Shown here: one piece after another, positions 49,825-60,198 of the stretch | How positions within the stretch are numbered: position 1 is the stretch's first letter | How the letters are laid out: each line of letters begins with the position of its first letter | Assembly: GCA_015501075.1 (NCBI GenBank) | Contig: JADNYJ010000118.1 | Location: forward strand, 62,001 to 126,000 | Source of the DNA: Gymnopilus junonius | Taxonomy: Eukaryota > Basidiomycota > Agaricomycetes > Agaricales > Galerinaceae | Direction of reading: 5' to 3' | DNA: 64,000 bases | Program-made: the position numbers and the translations under genes | Notes under the pieces: generated by a model | What the model was told of the DNA's origin: nothing | The model's input: only the letters and a program-made list of their open reading frames with translations | The model's database searches: none

Positions 49825-50781
49825 GGGGTTGGCGGTTGGAGAGGAAGGAAGGAAGAAAAATAGAAGGCAAGACGAGGCTTGAAATCGAAATTTGAAACGT
49901 CAACTTTTGACGCGACGCGTTCTTAGCCTCGCGTCCAAATATAGCCGCCCCCTTTCTGCCAGCTCTTCAGCGGAGTAAGTTCTCCTTCTCAGATATGTAC
50001 GACTGCCTTCGGATTAGGAACACGGGATGTCCAGCGCCACGGAGAACTTGTTCAGCTCGTGACGCTCTTCATCCATTTATGCCCGCTTTCTTCTGGCTAA
50101 GCTGCTGGTGTCGAGCGTTGCTAGTCTTATGCGGAAGTCACCGCAAAAAAAAACTTATGGATCGTTTGCCATCGAGAGGGGTTCAAGACTACGGCTGCCA
50201 GGTTTGTCTAAATTGCGTCTGCCGGACTGATGCAATCTTGCCGATACTTGCTCAAGTGAGGAGGTAAATGGCACTTTGGAATCGCGCCTTCTTTACAGCA
50301 CCGGGCCTTCAGTTATTACCCAGAACCAAATAGTGAAAATGTACATGGTGCATGATTGTGGAGATGATCGAGCCAAGTTCAAAGCCAAGTCGTCATAGAA
50401 ATTAGTATGCCCAACGTAATATTGCGTTCAAAGATTCACAGCAGAACAAGCTACAATCCAAGGCCGAGACCAAAGGAAACCATAGAATGCCAGATAAAAG
50501 ACAGAAACCATAGATATTTGTTTGCATTATGAACAACCAAGAGTACCAGTTTTGAAGCGATGCGACATGGAGGAAGGATGGAGGAGAATCACCCAAATCT
50601 GGTTGTGCTCGCCTGGGAATCAATGACGTCAACTGTATAGCTAGTGCTTACCTCATTGCCTTATATTTAGACACAGGGGCAAACGCGTCCGATGTGCGTC
50701 GCGTCGCGTCTAGTCTATAAAGAGTCGAATTTACGGTTTTCTTCCTCCCTCCCCTCCTTCCTATCCATCGACCCTGACAGG
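49825..50781. other. Divergent spacer between paralogs B and C
   Basis: Paralog B (-) and paralog C (+) start from this stretch in opposite directions, so it may act as a two-way promoter. No gene is seen. A short part near 50028-50070 (AGCGCCACGGAGAACTTGTTC) resembles a scrap of the family's exon 1, which would fit C having lost its front half here. Confidence 0.4.
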
Positions 50782-51760
50782 ATGCCTCCATCATCCATCT
50801 TTTCTGCGCCCACGCCAGAAAGCCAACAGAAAAGCTGCACATGCGGGTCATGTTCGGACGGGTGGCTAAGCCCAAGGATGCGCTATCGTCTCGCAGGTAA
50901 CTCGTACCTTTCTCATCCGTGTCTCTATCCCCGAACCACTAATATCCATTCATCCAGAACAAGTGTCATCACAATACAACGCCCTCACCTCCCCGTCCTT
51001 CCTCTCCACCTTCATACCACGTCAACCCCTCTCCCCTTCAGAGATCCTCCATCAACCCACCCTGCAATATATTCCCTTCCCATTCCAACAACACATCTAC
51101 AATACCTTTAACGAAGGGCTCACCACCCTCTTTCGCGCTCTGTACATACTCCTCGAGCCTGAGATTGGCACGGAGCGTCTCTACGGCTTCGAGAGGGCGT
51201 GGATGGATAAGGTCTTCGAGCTTTCCAAGCGAGGGCCGACGCCGCAGGCGGTGTTGGAGGTGGCATCAGGGTTGGGATATATGGACGTTGGTCCTGTGAA
51301 GTTTTATCTCAACAAAGGGGGGAAGGTCGAGTACATTTTCGACGCGGTTATCGATATGGCGAAAGAGCAGAGTGTCTTGGGCGACGGGAGCTTTGAGGAC
51401 AGGTTTGACGTTCGTCCTGACAATCAGAACAGCGAGGACGATCAACCGGAGGAAGACGACTTCAACTCTGACTCTGACGAATCCATCGACGAAGAGCTAG
51501 AAGCAGCAGCACTCGCCGCACTGGAAGCTGCATTCGGGAAGGAAACTCACGGTCGCGGGGAGGATTCGTACACCCATATCCCGAAATGCTCTAACGACCT
51601 CGCATTTGATCTCGTACGGAAGAACGTGGGCCTCCTCGCTGTTGCTGGACCGGGGCTGAAAGGGCGTTGGGGACCATATTTTTATGAAGAGTTTGATTTC
51701 GAAGGGTTGGGTGTATATGATGTGTGGATGGATGGGTCCGAAGTCGAGCGTTTGGGATGA
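50782..51760 (+). CDS. CTCGxC-motif protein, short paralog C
   Basis: Two exons join at a good intron (about 50898-50958), giving about 300 residues without frameshift. After a short N-terminus (MPPSSIFSAPTPESQQKS) comes the Cys motif CTCGSCSDGWLSPRMRYRL. The C-terminal domain of the family follows (LQYIPFPFQQHIYNTFNEG; LLEPEIGTERLYGFERAW; LNKGGKVEYIFDAVIDMAK; YTHIPKCSNDLAFDLVRKN). It ends in WGPYFYEEFDFEGLGVYDVW. The GNAT and ankyrin parts of paralogs A and B are absent, so this is either a trimmed copy or the separate ancestral module. Acidic stretches (EDDQPEEDDF) replace the repeats of A and B. Its function is unknown, and the intact frame suggests it is expressed. Confidence 0.7.
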
Positions 51761-52572
51761 TGTCGATGATTTGATATCCGGTTCGTGGTTGGTCCATTGC
51801 TTTCATGCTTTCGTTCGCTTTTTCAGCTGTTGCTGCTGCTGTAATTTTTTTTAGGCTCCACCTGTCGTTCGTTGCTTTTACTCGCTCTCAATGCCTCCTG
51901 CTACTTTTCATCCATTTTGATCTCTGGCTTGCTCGTCTCTCTTCCTTTCACTTTCATTTCCGACTTCAATTCACTGCATACTTTCACTCTCTTGTACATT
52001 TCCATATTGTTATTGCTATCATTATCGCTATCGAACATCACACTCTCATATAAGACTTCGTCATAGTACTTGTGCTCGAACTTGGACCTTCCTAGCTGTA
52101 CTCTCTAGATGTATTATTCTCTCATACAGTACGTAAGAATAATAGTAAGTAGTAAATTTGTAAATCAGACCTTTACTATACTACACCATCGATTTCACTG
52201 ATTACTCAATTTGGAGTCGTAAGTATGCGATTGATCTTCAACTCCACTCTACTTCAAGCCATATCCAAGTTTCGACGCGTCTCGGTCACGATGTATGAAT
52301 TTCATGCCATATGACAGAGTAGTACACCCTCTTATTTCTTTTAATGGTCTCAGGTCTTCTTGCTCCTCTACATAAATAATCTATCCTCATACACTCCTTG
52401 CTTGTGTAAATATCCAGCTTTATTCAATTCTTATCGTCCATCTGGTAGGTCATCAACCAATAAAAAGAGGTGTATTATCTAAAGAGCAGGCGCATCGATC
52501 ATGGTTCATCTGAGCAAATAATAAACTAATAATGTTAACTAGTATCAGGTCCACACTTCTCTGCCTTGAAAA
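51761..52572. other. Spacer, no gene
   Basis: This stretch holds the 3' flank of paralog C and the 3' flank of the minus-strand gene at 52573 (the two genes converge). It is pyrimidine-rich then AT-rich, and nothing else is seen. Confidence 0.4.
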
Positions 52573-53445
52573 TCAACAACTGCTGCTGCCAGCAGCAGCA
52601 GCACAGAGTGCCACACAGCTATAAGCAAGGCATGCGAGCACCCCATTCACAACTAGTTTCAAACATAACAAATCATTAACATTGTCATCCTTGTCTCCGT
52701 TCACGCATCTATCTCCATGTCTCTGCCTCTGCTCTGGATACCCCCTGCCCCCATGTCCATTGCTAGAGGGTACATCCATGCGGGTGGTAGGATTAAGAGG
52801 GATAGAGCATGAGCCTGAGGGATCAATGTGTTCATAATTATTGGCCCTATCCCTATTAACCCTAGTAGGTATCAGCCCAGGTCTGAAAGTGTCAGGAACC
52901 TGGGGACTACAATAACGATAATGATAAGGGTAAGGGTAAGGGTAAGGGTAAGGGTAAGGGTAAGGCTGGTTGTAGTCCCGGTAAACATGAGACGGCTTGT
53001 CCCTTCCATGCTTGACATAATAAATAGGCGCCGGCTTTTGAGTGTCTCTGTCAACTCGGTCAATACCAGTGAGTTTTCTGTTCACCGGCATGGTATTATA
53101 GTGGTTTGGGGGTGCATCAGACTTTGACTCAGTGGAGTGGTAGAGGTCATTGGGATAGGCCCGAGAAAAGGGGAGATGGTAGGTGTTGGTGTTAGTGTTA
53201 CTGCCAGCAGTAGGAGGAGGAGTAGGAAGTGTGGTGGTCGATGAGCTGCCTGCATTGCTCATATAGTGGGGGTTTGAAAGAGAGGAATTGTTAGATCTGA
53301 TGGTGTTTCGGTTCTTGTTTTTGAAGGTGAAATTGTACTCAGAAGCATACTCAGACACCAGGGTTTGGTTATTCTGGGTGTATCGTGGAGTCAGAGGATG
53401 CCAGCTGGTATGATTCTTCACTCCTATACAATTGGAAGCAGACAT
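52573..53445 (-). CDS. Uncharacterised Tyr/Pro-repeat protein with hydrophobic tail
   Basis: One open frame of 290 residues, no introns seen. It starts MSASNCIGVKNHTSW and is rich in Asn, Ser, Tyr and Pro. It contains QKPAPIYYVKHGRDK, a run of seven Pro-Tyr pairs encoded by a hexamer tract, and RPGLIPTRVNRDRA. It ends in a hydrophobic stretch with Cys (NGVLACLAYSCVALCAAAA). The gene at 55922-56785 has matching blocks in the same order (MSCSDG; KPAPSYYFE; RPGVHRTRAG) and similar upstream DNA, so the two are tandem paralogs about 3.3 kb apart. The hydrophobic C-terminus could anchor it in a membrane. I do not recognise the family. The sheared composition suggests a disordered protein. Confidence 0.55.
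   Translation of the reverse strand: MSASNCIGVKNHTSWHPLTPRYTQNNQTLVSEYASEYNFTFKNKNRNTIRSNNSSLSNPHYMSNAGSSSTTTLPTPPPTAGSNTNTNTYHLPFSRAYPNDLYHSTESKSDAPPNHYNTMPVNRKLTGIDRVDRDTQKPAPIYYVKHGRDKPSHVYRDYNQPYPYPYPYPYPYPYHYRYCSPQVPDTFRPGLIPTRVNRDRANNYEHIDPSGSCSIPLNPTTRMDVPSSNGHGGRGYPEQRQRHGDRCVNGDKDDNVNDLLCLKLVVNGVLACLAYSCVALCAAAAGSSSC
52925..52965. repeat. TAAGGG hexamer tract inside the coding region
   Basis: Six perfect TAAGGG units and a partial seventh. On the coding (minus) strand each unit reads CCTTAC, giving alternating Pro-Tyr. Confidence 0.9.
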
Positions 53446-54222
53446 AATAGCATAAAGAAAAAATGGAAGAAGGAAAAAAAGGGTGGAAGAAGGAAAATGG
53501 TGGAAGAAGGGAAAGATGGAAGGTGAAGAGGCCAGGTGGAGTATGTGGCATATTTACATCTCGAAAAAAATGAGGGGCCAGAGAAGTTTTACATAAATTC
53601 CTAAAAAGGTACATGGCCCACCCAAAGGCGTTGGCTCTCAAGACACGGCAAATACAATATTGTAAGAAATGAAGGCTATATCATTGTGGCGGGCCATTGT
53701 TTCCAACACTTCATGGTACCGAGATATTTCTCTTGCATATAGTAGAAACCCATAGTGTTGAGGAGAGCTGGGCACAGAGTTTTATCGTACTCAGTACTGC
53801 CAAATGAGAGTTTGGTATAGGTTTGCATTTTGACACGTCGATGATGAACGCGCCTTGTGGTCACGCGTTCTTAATTTGACATCACATGATCGCGCCCTGG
53901 AGCTAGAATTCTGTAAATTTCAACTGAAATACATTCACTGTCGACAGCTTTTCCCGTACGCCGAGGAAGGAGGTTTAATCTACGCTATGTTTCTCTCTCC
54001 AAATAGCAATCATTTCTGTTTCTCACCAGTAGCCACTGTGACACTGCCAGGGTCTTGAAGAACCGACAATGAGGCGGTGTTCACTGTCCACTATTCGTCC
54101 GATGCAACCCACGTCAGCGCTGGTTACCATGCGAGAATTCGAAGCGAAGGCTATGGATATACTCTAGAGTGTGTATAATCCTCTCTCTCCATTCACATCC
54201 CAATCCTCACTGTCCCAATCCT
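53446..54222. other. Divergent promoter region
   Basis: The minus-strand gene ending its 5' side at 53445 and the + strand gene starting at 54223 share this spacer. Blocks near 53480-53640 resemble the upstream DNA of the 56785 gene (phrases around ATTCCTAAAA and GGCGTTGGC near 53600-53630 and 57044-57064), which supports tandem duplication of the gene with its promoter. Confidence 0.45.
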
Positions 54223-55669
54223 ATGCAGGCCCAGACAACTCCGAAATATGAACTCGAACGTGAGAGCCACCGGCACGCCGAGCCTCAAGAGCGATATCAA
54301 GGCCTGTTCTCGATAGACTGGCAGAAATTGTCCCATCCTGATTCCGATTCCGAGTCCGAGTCTGAATCAGCTTCAGCTTCAGATTCTGCTACCAGTAGGC
54401 GCTCCGCAGGGCGTACTACCGGTAGTATCGAATCACAATGCGAGATTTACAGTGAGAATCGGCTTGAAGAGTGTGTCATGGACGTGGCAGGCTTGGGCCC
54501 AGTCTCATATTTTGAAGCGGAAGCAGAATTTCTTATCTTGGACTTGGCGCTTGACATCCCATTACCAGAGGAGGAGGGTGGCGAAGAGGATGGAATGGAA
54601 GTGGAAGTGGATCAGGAGGACCAGGAAGAGGAGGGCGAGGATGAACAGAATGGCAGGGACGAAGACGAGGAGGACAGAGACGAAGAGGAGAAGCACGGAG
54701 ACGAGGAGGATGGAGACGAGGAGGACAGAGACGAAGAGGAGAAGCACGGAGACGAGGAGGATGGAGACGAGGAGGACGGAGACGAAGAGGACGAGGAGGA
54801 CGGAGACGAAGAGGACGAGGAGGACGGAGACGAAGAGGACGAGGAGGACGGAGACGAAGAGGACGAGGAGGACGGAGACGAAGAGGACGATGGTTATGAA
54901 GAAGACGAAGAGAACGAAGTCATTGGAAACCCGAACGGGTTGTTGACCGTCAAACTCAATCCAAATTGGCGAAATAGATATTTCGTGGTGAACTACGGGC
55001 TTGTTCTGGAATACCATAATACGGTGAGTCCTGAATTTTTATGTGATTCCTCCCCATACTTTCAAGTTTCGCTTTCTCATTCATTTTGCCCACTTAGCCT
55101 GAGGGCGTCCACCTTGGCCCTATTGATATTTTCAGGGAACTATTCGTACTGGTACGTTATTGTTCCCCTACACTACTTAATTAGAGAAACTTTTGGTTGA
55201 CGGTGGTGATATAAACTTTAGTGCGGACAAGAGTTTCTTCCAGCAGAACTTGGAAATCATGACAAGTCCGTTCATCTGGAAAGTTGCCCCCACCACTACC
55301 ATGATTCAGACGTGGAAAGTGATGACGATGGTGATAACCAATGGTCTGATACGAATATTGACGCACAGTATCATCTCGCCGAAACTTATGCACCTGAATA
55401 TTCTTCAAGTTCCGAATCTCTGGATCTACACATGGGTCGCCATTCCTTTCTTGCAGACCACTTGGATCAGGTTTATAAACACCGACTCGGGTAACCTGAT
55501 TTTTAAATCTGACTCTGACAGTCAGACGTCGAGCATGCAGATCTCATTAGCATCCTTTCGAACGCAAAGCACCGAGTATGGGATTTATTATAGACGCATG
55601 GCTATATCCCAAGATACGTTGGAAAGTTACGTATATCATGATCAGAATGATTTTGTCATTCAACTATGA
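54223..55669 (+). CDS. Acidic-repeat protein, unrecognised
   Basis: Four exons (54223-55023, 55098-55151, 55222-55490, 55522-55669) are all in phase and give 423 residues. The start MQAQTTPKYELERESH was chosen over an upstream in-frame ATG (54169) because the region between looks untranslated. The first part has Ser/Asp-rich SDSESESESASASDS. It is followed by DVAGLGPVSYFEAEAEF and then a long Asp/Glu repeat. After it comes NGLLTVKLNPNWRNRYFVV, which looks like a folded domain. The last exons read CGQEFLPAELGNHDKSVHL and HDSDVESDDDGDNQWSD, ending in FVIQL. The third intron is only 31 bp. The acidic part could bind basic partners such as histones or RNA-binding proteins, but that is inference. 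The family is not recognised. Confidence 0.6.
54673..54876 (+). repeat. Coding minisatellite, 51-bp and 24-bp units
   Basis: Two perfect 51-bp units (54673-54723, 54724-54774) are followed by four perfect 24-bp units (54781-54876). Both periods are multiples of three, so gain or loss of units keeps the reading frame. The units encode Asp-Glu-rich blocks such as DEEDEEDG. Confidence 0.9.
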
Positions 55670-55921
55670 ATCCGAGAAGGATGATTCAAGTACCGGTCGA
55701 TACAACACTATGTGCGGTTCCCGTTATATATACCCTTTCATATCTGAATCATATCCACAAAATATTCGACACAAACAAGCAACGGTAGAATATAATAGTC
55801 ACTGTTGAAATTTGGGCATTATACGATAAGACTTGAATGAAATTCGTCTTTGAGGATGTATTATCCTGAAACCTGGGTACATATTCAATAGGGCCCGAAA
55901 GGTGGGCAGCAATTAGGGACG
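55670..55921. other. Short spacer between convergent genes
   Basis: This is the 3' flank of the acidic-repeat gene and of the minus-strand gene at 55922. Nothing else is seen. Confidence 0.35.
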
Positions 55922-56785
55922 TTAACAACCGTTAGAGTCGCATCCACTGCAGTCGCACCCGCTGCAATCACAGTTACCACAACACTCGCCACAAAGGTCC
56001 CCGCAGGCATTCAAAAAATCGTTCATGCACATGTACGTCATGCAGCTTCCCCCTTCACAGTTACAGCCAAACTGAGAACCTGAATCTACCGGTGCTGTGC
56101 TCGTAATGGGAGTGGCAAGAGGCACCGTGCCAGAAAAGTCGTCGAAGGGGCCCGCCCTGGTCCTGTGGACACCAGGTCTGTAACTTTGATTATACACATC
56201 GTCTACGCAGTTGTAGTAACCGGAGGACATGCTCCTGCTAGGTTGTTCGAAATAATAGGAAGGCGCCGGCTTTCGAGGATCGGCACTGGTGTTCCTACCA
56301 TCATAATTAGGAGGACGATAAGACCCGTAAGTATGGCTAGATTTGGCATATCGTCGAGTGGAAGGAAGCTGGGGAATGCTAGTATAACCATTATAGTTAC
56401 CTTTGCTATAACTATCGGAGCCTATAGAAGAATTCTTATGGAGTTCTTCGGAATCATTGTCCGTGGTCGTGTTCATGTGTAGGTTAAGGTTGGAGGAAGA
56501 CCCAGGAATAGTAACACGGCTGAGTCCAACAGATGGCTGAGAAGAAGGCAATAAATGGCTGTCTTCCTCCGCACCAGACGAAAGGGTCGCAGAGCTGTCT
56601 GAAGCCGTGGCTCTCGTATATAGAGATTTACTATCTGCAGAAGTATCCGAGCTTTTTTCCACTAGATTGTGCCTGTTCTTGAAGTCGCACTCAGACTTGG
56701 TGGCGTCGTGATATTCGGCATATTGTTGAGAAGAGGAACGCCCAATGGTATAACTCTCCATATCTTTACCGTCAGAACAAGACAT
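55922..56785 (-). CDS. Uncharacterised protein with Cys-rich tail
   Basis: One open frame; the start at MSCSDGKDMESY was chosen by alignment with the paralog start MSASNC at 53445 (an upstream in-frame ATG at 56851 is less likely). Length about 287 residues. It is rich in Ser, Asn and Tyr. It contains RKPAPSYYFEQPSR, YRPGVHRTRAGPFDDF and VPLATPITSTAPVDSGS. The end is a dense Cys region of about 50 residues (GCNCEGGSC, then CGDLCGECCGNCDC and repeats of CSGCD) with about 16 Cys. The paralog at 52573-53445 has a hydrophobic end instead. Cys runs of this sort bind metals or form disulphides, but no family can be named. There is no signal peptide at the chosen start. Confidence 0.6.
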   Translation of the reverse strand: MSCSDGKDMESYTIGRSSSQQYAEYHDATKSECDFKNRHNLVEKSSDTSADSKSLYTRATASDSSATLSSGAEEDSHLLPSSQPSVGLSRVTIPGSSSNLNLHMNTTTDNDSEELHKNSSIGSDSYSKGNYNGYTSIPQLPSTRRYAKSSHTYGSYRPPNYDGRNTSADPRKPAPSYYFEQPSRSMSSGYYNCVDDVYNQSYRPGVHRTRAGPFDDFSGTVPLATPITSTAPVDSGSQFGCNCEGGSCMTYMCMNDFLNACGDLCGECCGNCDCSGCDCSGCDSNGC

Positions 56786-57390
56786 AATGGCAGAACGAAT
56801 GGTGGAAGGTGAGGAAGCCGGGTGGGCGACTGTGTATGTGGAGTTGAGCATGAGCGAGCAGTATCTTTATACTCCGAAGAAACTGTGGGCCAAAGAGGCG
56901 CTGCAACCCAAAACATCCTATACACAAGTACAACATAGCTAGATCGCACACTTACCATTTGGCCTTATAGTGAGTTATAGTCTGAAATGGAAATAGACAA
57001 CCACCTTTCTCAGTCAGGAACCATTTTCTACAGGAGGAGAGATTCCTAAAATGCCGTTGGCGCTCACGACATGTCCAGTAGAACAATAATGTTCAGCCAC
57101 ACCGTGTGGTCTATTATCTTCAAAGCGCCAAGACCCAGCAACGCTCGCAGACAATAAACCTAATTATAAGGAAGGCGGTGGCAGTGTACTTGTCGGGTGT
57201 GCAGTGGGCAGCTTGATTTAACGCGCGCAAAGAAATAAGAATGGATTGAATTTCTTGAACAATAAAACGCGACTTCAAAAGACAAACTACTACATCAATT
57301 CAAGAATGCACCGCCTCAGCACCCGCCCCAGCTCGCAAGAACCTCAAGAGCAAGGTCCAACGGCGCAAGCCTTTTACTTGATGACTCCAG
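56786..57390. other. Promoter region of Cys-tail gene and 3' flank of LPMO
   Basis: No gene is seen. Blocks near 57040-57080 resemble the promoter of the paralog near 53600-53640. Confidence 0.35.
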
Positions 57391-58561
57391 TTAAGCAGGA
57401 GGCCAGACGGCAGGTCCTGGTTGAGTGTAGGTAGCGGGGATAGGGTAGTAGATGTCGATCAAGATACCAGGTTCCTACACGCCATTCGCATAAGAAGCGA
57501 TGTAAATCAAAGTAAGAAAACGTAACGTACATTGCCAGTGTAAACGCCAGGAATAGCAACGAGGGGACCAGGAGTTCCGCTTCCACCGTTGGTGACCTCG
57601 ACTTGAGCACAACCGATGTAGAATTGGGCTGAAGAGTATTGCGATCAGTGTGTTAGATCGAGATGATAAGAGTAGCAGCATAGAGGAATAAGGGCTTACC
57701 TCCTCCGAATGATGAAGCGACGTGAAGGGCAATGGCTTCCATGCGGACTGTAAGTCGGAAAAGAGAATTTAATGAGTCGTAAGTCATAGATAAAGAGGGA
57801 AAGCTTACCGAGGTATTGACCACTTGGCAATTCAGCAGGAATGGTAAAGTTCACGGCAGGAAGGTCTGCAGGCGTCAAATGTCAATCAAACGAATAGTAT
57901 CATCAAATTCACAAGCCTCACTTTCAGCAGGGAAAGTAATGGTCTGTCCGCCGTCAGTAACGGCGGAGATCTGAAAGACCTAATTGATTATTTGTTATTA
58001 TTAGCAACTTGACTTCCAAATACAAAAAAAGCAAGAGAGAGATGAAAGAGATAGAGACAGCATAAACGTACCTTGAACCACACCGCGCCGCTAGCACCTG
58101 TGAAAGAAGAAACATCCCCAGTCGCCTTTGCCATATACACGTTGACGACACCAGGGTGGTAGATCGAGCTTGGGTTCCCATTGGCCTTGAACCCAATGGA
58201 GGAGCCAGCTGGTACGCTAGCGACGGAGGGACTCGAACTCGTCGCCGTATCATAGCAAGTGAACGCGGCGCTGGTGACGTCTGTTACCTGTTGTGTGTGA
58301 AGGTCAATATCGGACTTAAATTAAAAATGGTGAATGATAGATGCGTACAGGACCCAGACTCTGGAAGTTGTCTGTCTCTCTAACGTATTCCCAATCGGAG
58401 CTGGGCGCGCCGTTGATGATCAAATTGGGGAAGGTGTCTGTAATGTAAAAGGTGCGTTGGTTAGCTATTCATTTACGTTAATTCAAGATCCACTTACAGT
58501 GAGCAGCGACTTGGCACGCAAGGCTGGAGAGTAAAGCAGCAGCGGCGTAGGCGTATTTCAT
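57391..58561 (-). CDS. AA9 lytic polysaccharide monooxygenase
   Basis: Seven or so short exons read without error from ATG 58561 to TAA 57391-57393, about 230 residues. The signal peptide [20 protein letters not shown] ends in Ala20, so His21 becomes His1 of the mature chain, the first copper ligand. The second His lies in [15 protein letters not shown] and the axial Tyr in [23 protein letters not shown] supplies a Cys expected to form a disulphide. The end [18 protein letters not shown] is typical of AA9. There is no CBM1 cellulose-binding module. The enzyme is secreted and, with a copper ion and a co-substrate (H2O2 or O2), cleaves cellulose or related glucans by oxidation. It supports wood or litter decay. 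It has a neighbour on neither side with a related role. Confidence 0.92.
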
Positions 58562-58942
58562 GTTGAGGGTCCGTCTGGATAATCGATGGAATTTGATACT
58601 ACAGATTATGATCGTTCACCGAAGCCTTTTTATTCAATTCCCTGCGCGTACTTCCCAGACGGAAAAGAGACTCACTTTCAAAACAGATTTGGCGCCGAAG
58701 ATTAAACGAAGCTCTTCCCAGAGGATGTCGTCAGGATCTTGAAGTCTTGTGCGAAACGCATGCGAGCATGCTTCTCTCCCTTCGTGCACCTCTACGCCGA
58801 GAGCCGAACAGGACAAGGGACCTGAAGCTTTGCAAGCACGATAAATAGTCGGTTGTACTTCGTATAACTATTACCCCATGACGTCAACTCTGGACGATAG
58901 GGAAGAGGGTAAACAAAGGAGATATTCCGTGCCGATGCGACC
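58562..58942. other. LPMO promoter region
   Basis: The likely 5' control region of the LPMO gene, which reads leftward from 58561. Nothing specific can be named. Confidence 0.3.
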
Positions 58943-60198
58943 GGCTCGCTACTCATACCCGTGTCCCGAAAGTAAAATAAATAATAAATAATAAGGAAGA
59001 GAGGAGAAGGAAAGGGGAGAAAAAAGAAGGGATTTGACTTACAACTGTGTGATTTGAACCTGTTTCTGGCCGGCCTTTCCGTGTCCAAGGTGTTGTGCAA
59101 AGGCGCGGGGTAAAATGGCGGTTGGCTCAATTTGGCAGCTGTTCTCATCAACACAGCCACTGGAGTAGTGAGATCACAAAAAATATTCACTACTGGTTCA
59201 CTACTTTGTAAATTATTCACTACTCACTCCTTCCACACAAAAAAATTCAAGGGTGTTAATAAAAGCGAGGGTACCTCAATTATTGAATTTTACGCTCATC
59301 TGAGGTAAATTGAGCATCCTGTTGCCTTATCTTCAAGATCTCACTACTGAGTCACATGCCCAGGGAGATTAGATTGGGCTGGATTGGGAAGTGCAGCCTT
59401 CGGCCGTGCTAAGAAGCCCGATGTAAACCGATCTGGAGAGAAACCAGCACGTGGGCTCTCCCGCGCGTCGCAAGCGACGCGCATAGTGTGTAAATTAGGT
59501 TTCCAGAGCGTGTCTGGAGACCATCCCTTATTCTAAATTTCCGAAAAAATTTCCATGCACAAAGCGCATGTATAGTAGTTATTTCATGTCATAATAAGAA
59601 CATATTTGCCTTCCTTAGTTGTTTCAATGCACCAAAAACATGAATTTTTCCTGTGTTTTGTAAAATATGATCAATGAATGGCCAAGGTCACCCTTAAAAA
59701 TCACTGTAACCTCTTCTATTCAATCCTTATTTATGCACTAAGGTATATTTTGCAAGCCATAGACAGTTAGCTAGACAAACAAGTTCAGTTTTTGAATACC
59801 TTAAGAGCAGAAATCTGGATATCAAGAAGGAAACTGACCTAAAGCACTGAAATTCACCCATTTAAATAGAAGTCTTAGCATTGGAATACCCAAGACCTAG
59901 TGCACAGGATGATATCCAGGTTTCTGGACCATCCAATTCACTTTTTGGACAAGAAAAAAATTTATGCCCTGGCCTGACTGGAATTTGCACCGGAATCTGA
60001 CAGTAATATACAGTAGTTACATGTTTAAGCAGTATCACATTATATTTCTTGAATTTATCTCGCAAAATGGCAAGATTCGAGCTTGGCTTCGTCCATGCAT
60101 ACACGCCGGAATGAGTTTCCAAAAATGTGCAGCATGTGACTTATTCAAACTCCGGTCAGTAGTGATCAGTAGTGAAGCACGGGTATGAGTTGCGAGCC
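58943..60198. mobile_element. Possible non-autonomous element with 21-bp inverted ends
   Basis: The ends are GGCTCGCTACTCATACCCG at 58943-58961, continuing TG, and its inverse CGGGTATGAGTTGCGAGCC at 60180-60198, preceded by CA. Twenty of 21 positions match. Further in, copies of TTCACTACT (near 59185-59225) face inverse copies (near 60150-60176). The 1.26 kb between has no convincing coding sequence. No clear target-site duplication is seen. Evidence for an element is the long inverted match; chance is unlikely but not excluded without finding further copies. Confidence 0.5.

Noticed and set aside
52925..52965. Telomere or subtelomere repeat
   Set aside because: The unit is TAAGGG/CCCTTA, not the fungal telomere unit TTAGGG/CCCTAA, and it lies inside an open reading frame in the middle of gene-bearing DNA.
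55578..55808. Alternative last exon of the acidic-repeat gene in another frame
   Set aside because: The 31-bp intron at 55491-55521 leads in phase to the frame ending FVIQL at 55669. The other frame has no matching splice phase.
36038..58561. A biosynthetic gene cluster combining MFS, F-box, GNAT and LPMO
   Set aside because: No backbone enzyme (PKS, NRPS, terpene synthase) or cytochrome P450 is present. The neighbours look unrelated and the grouping is explained by local duplication.
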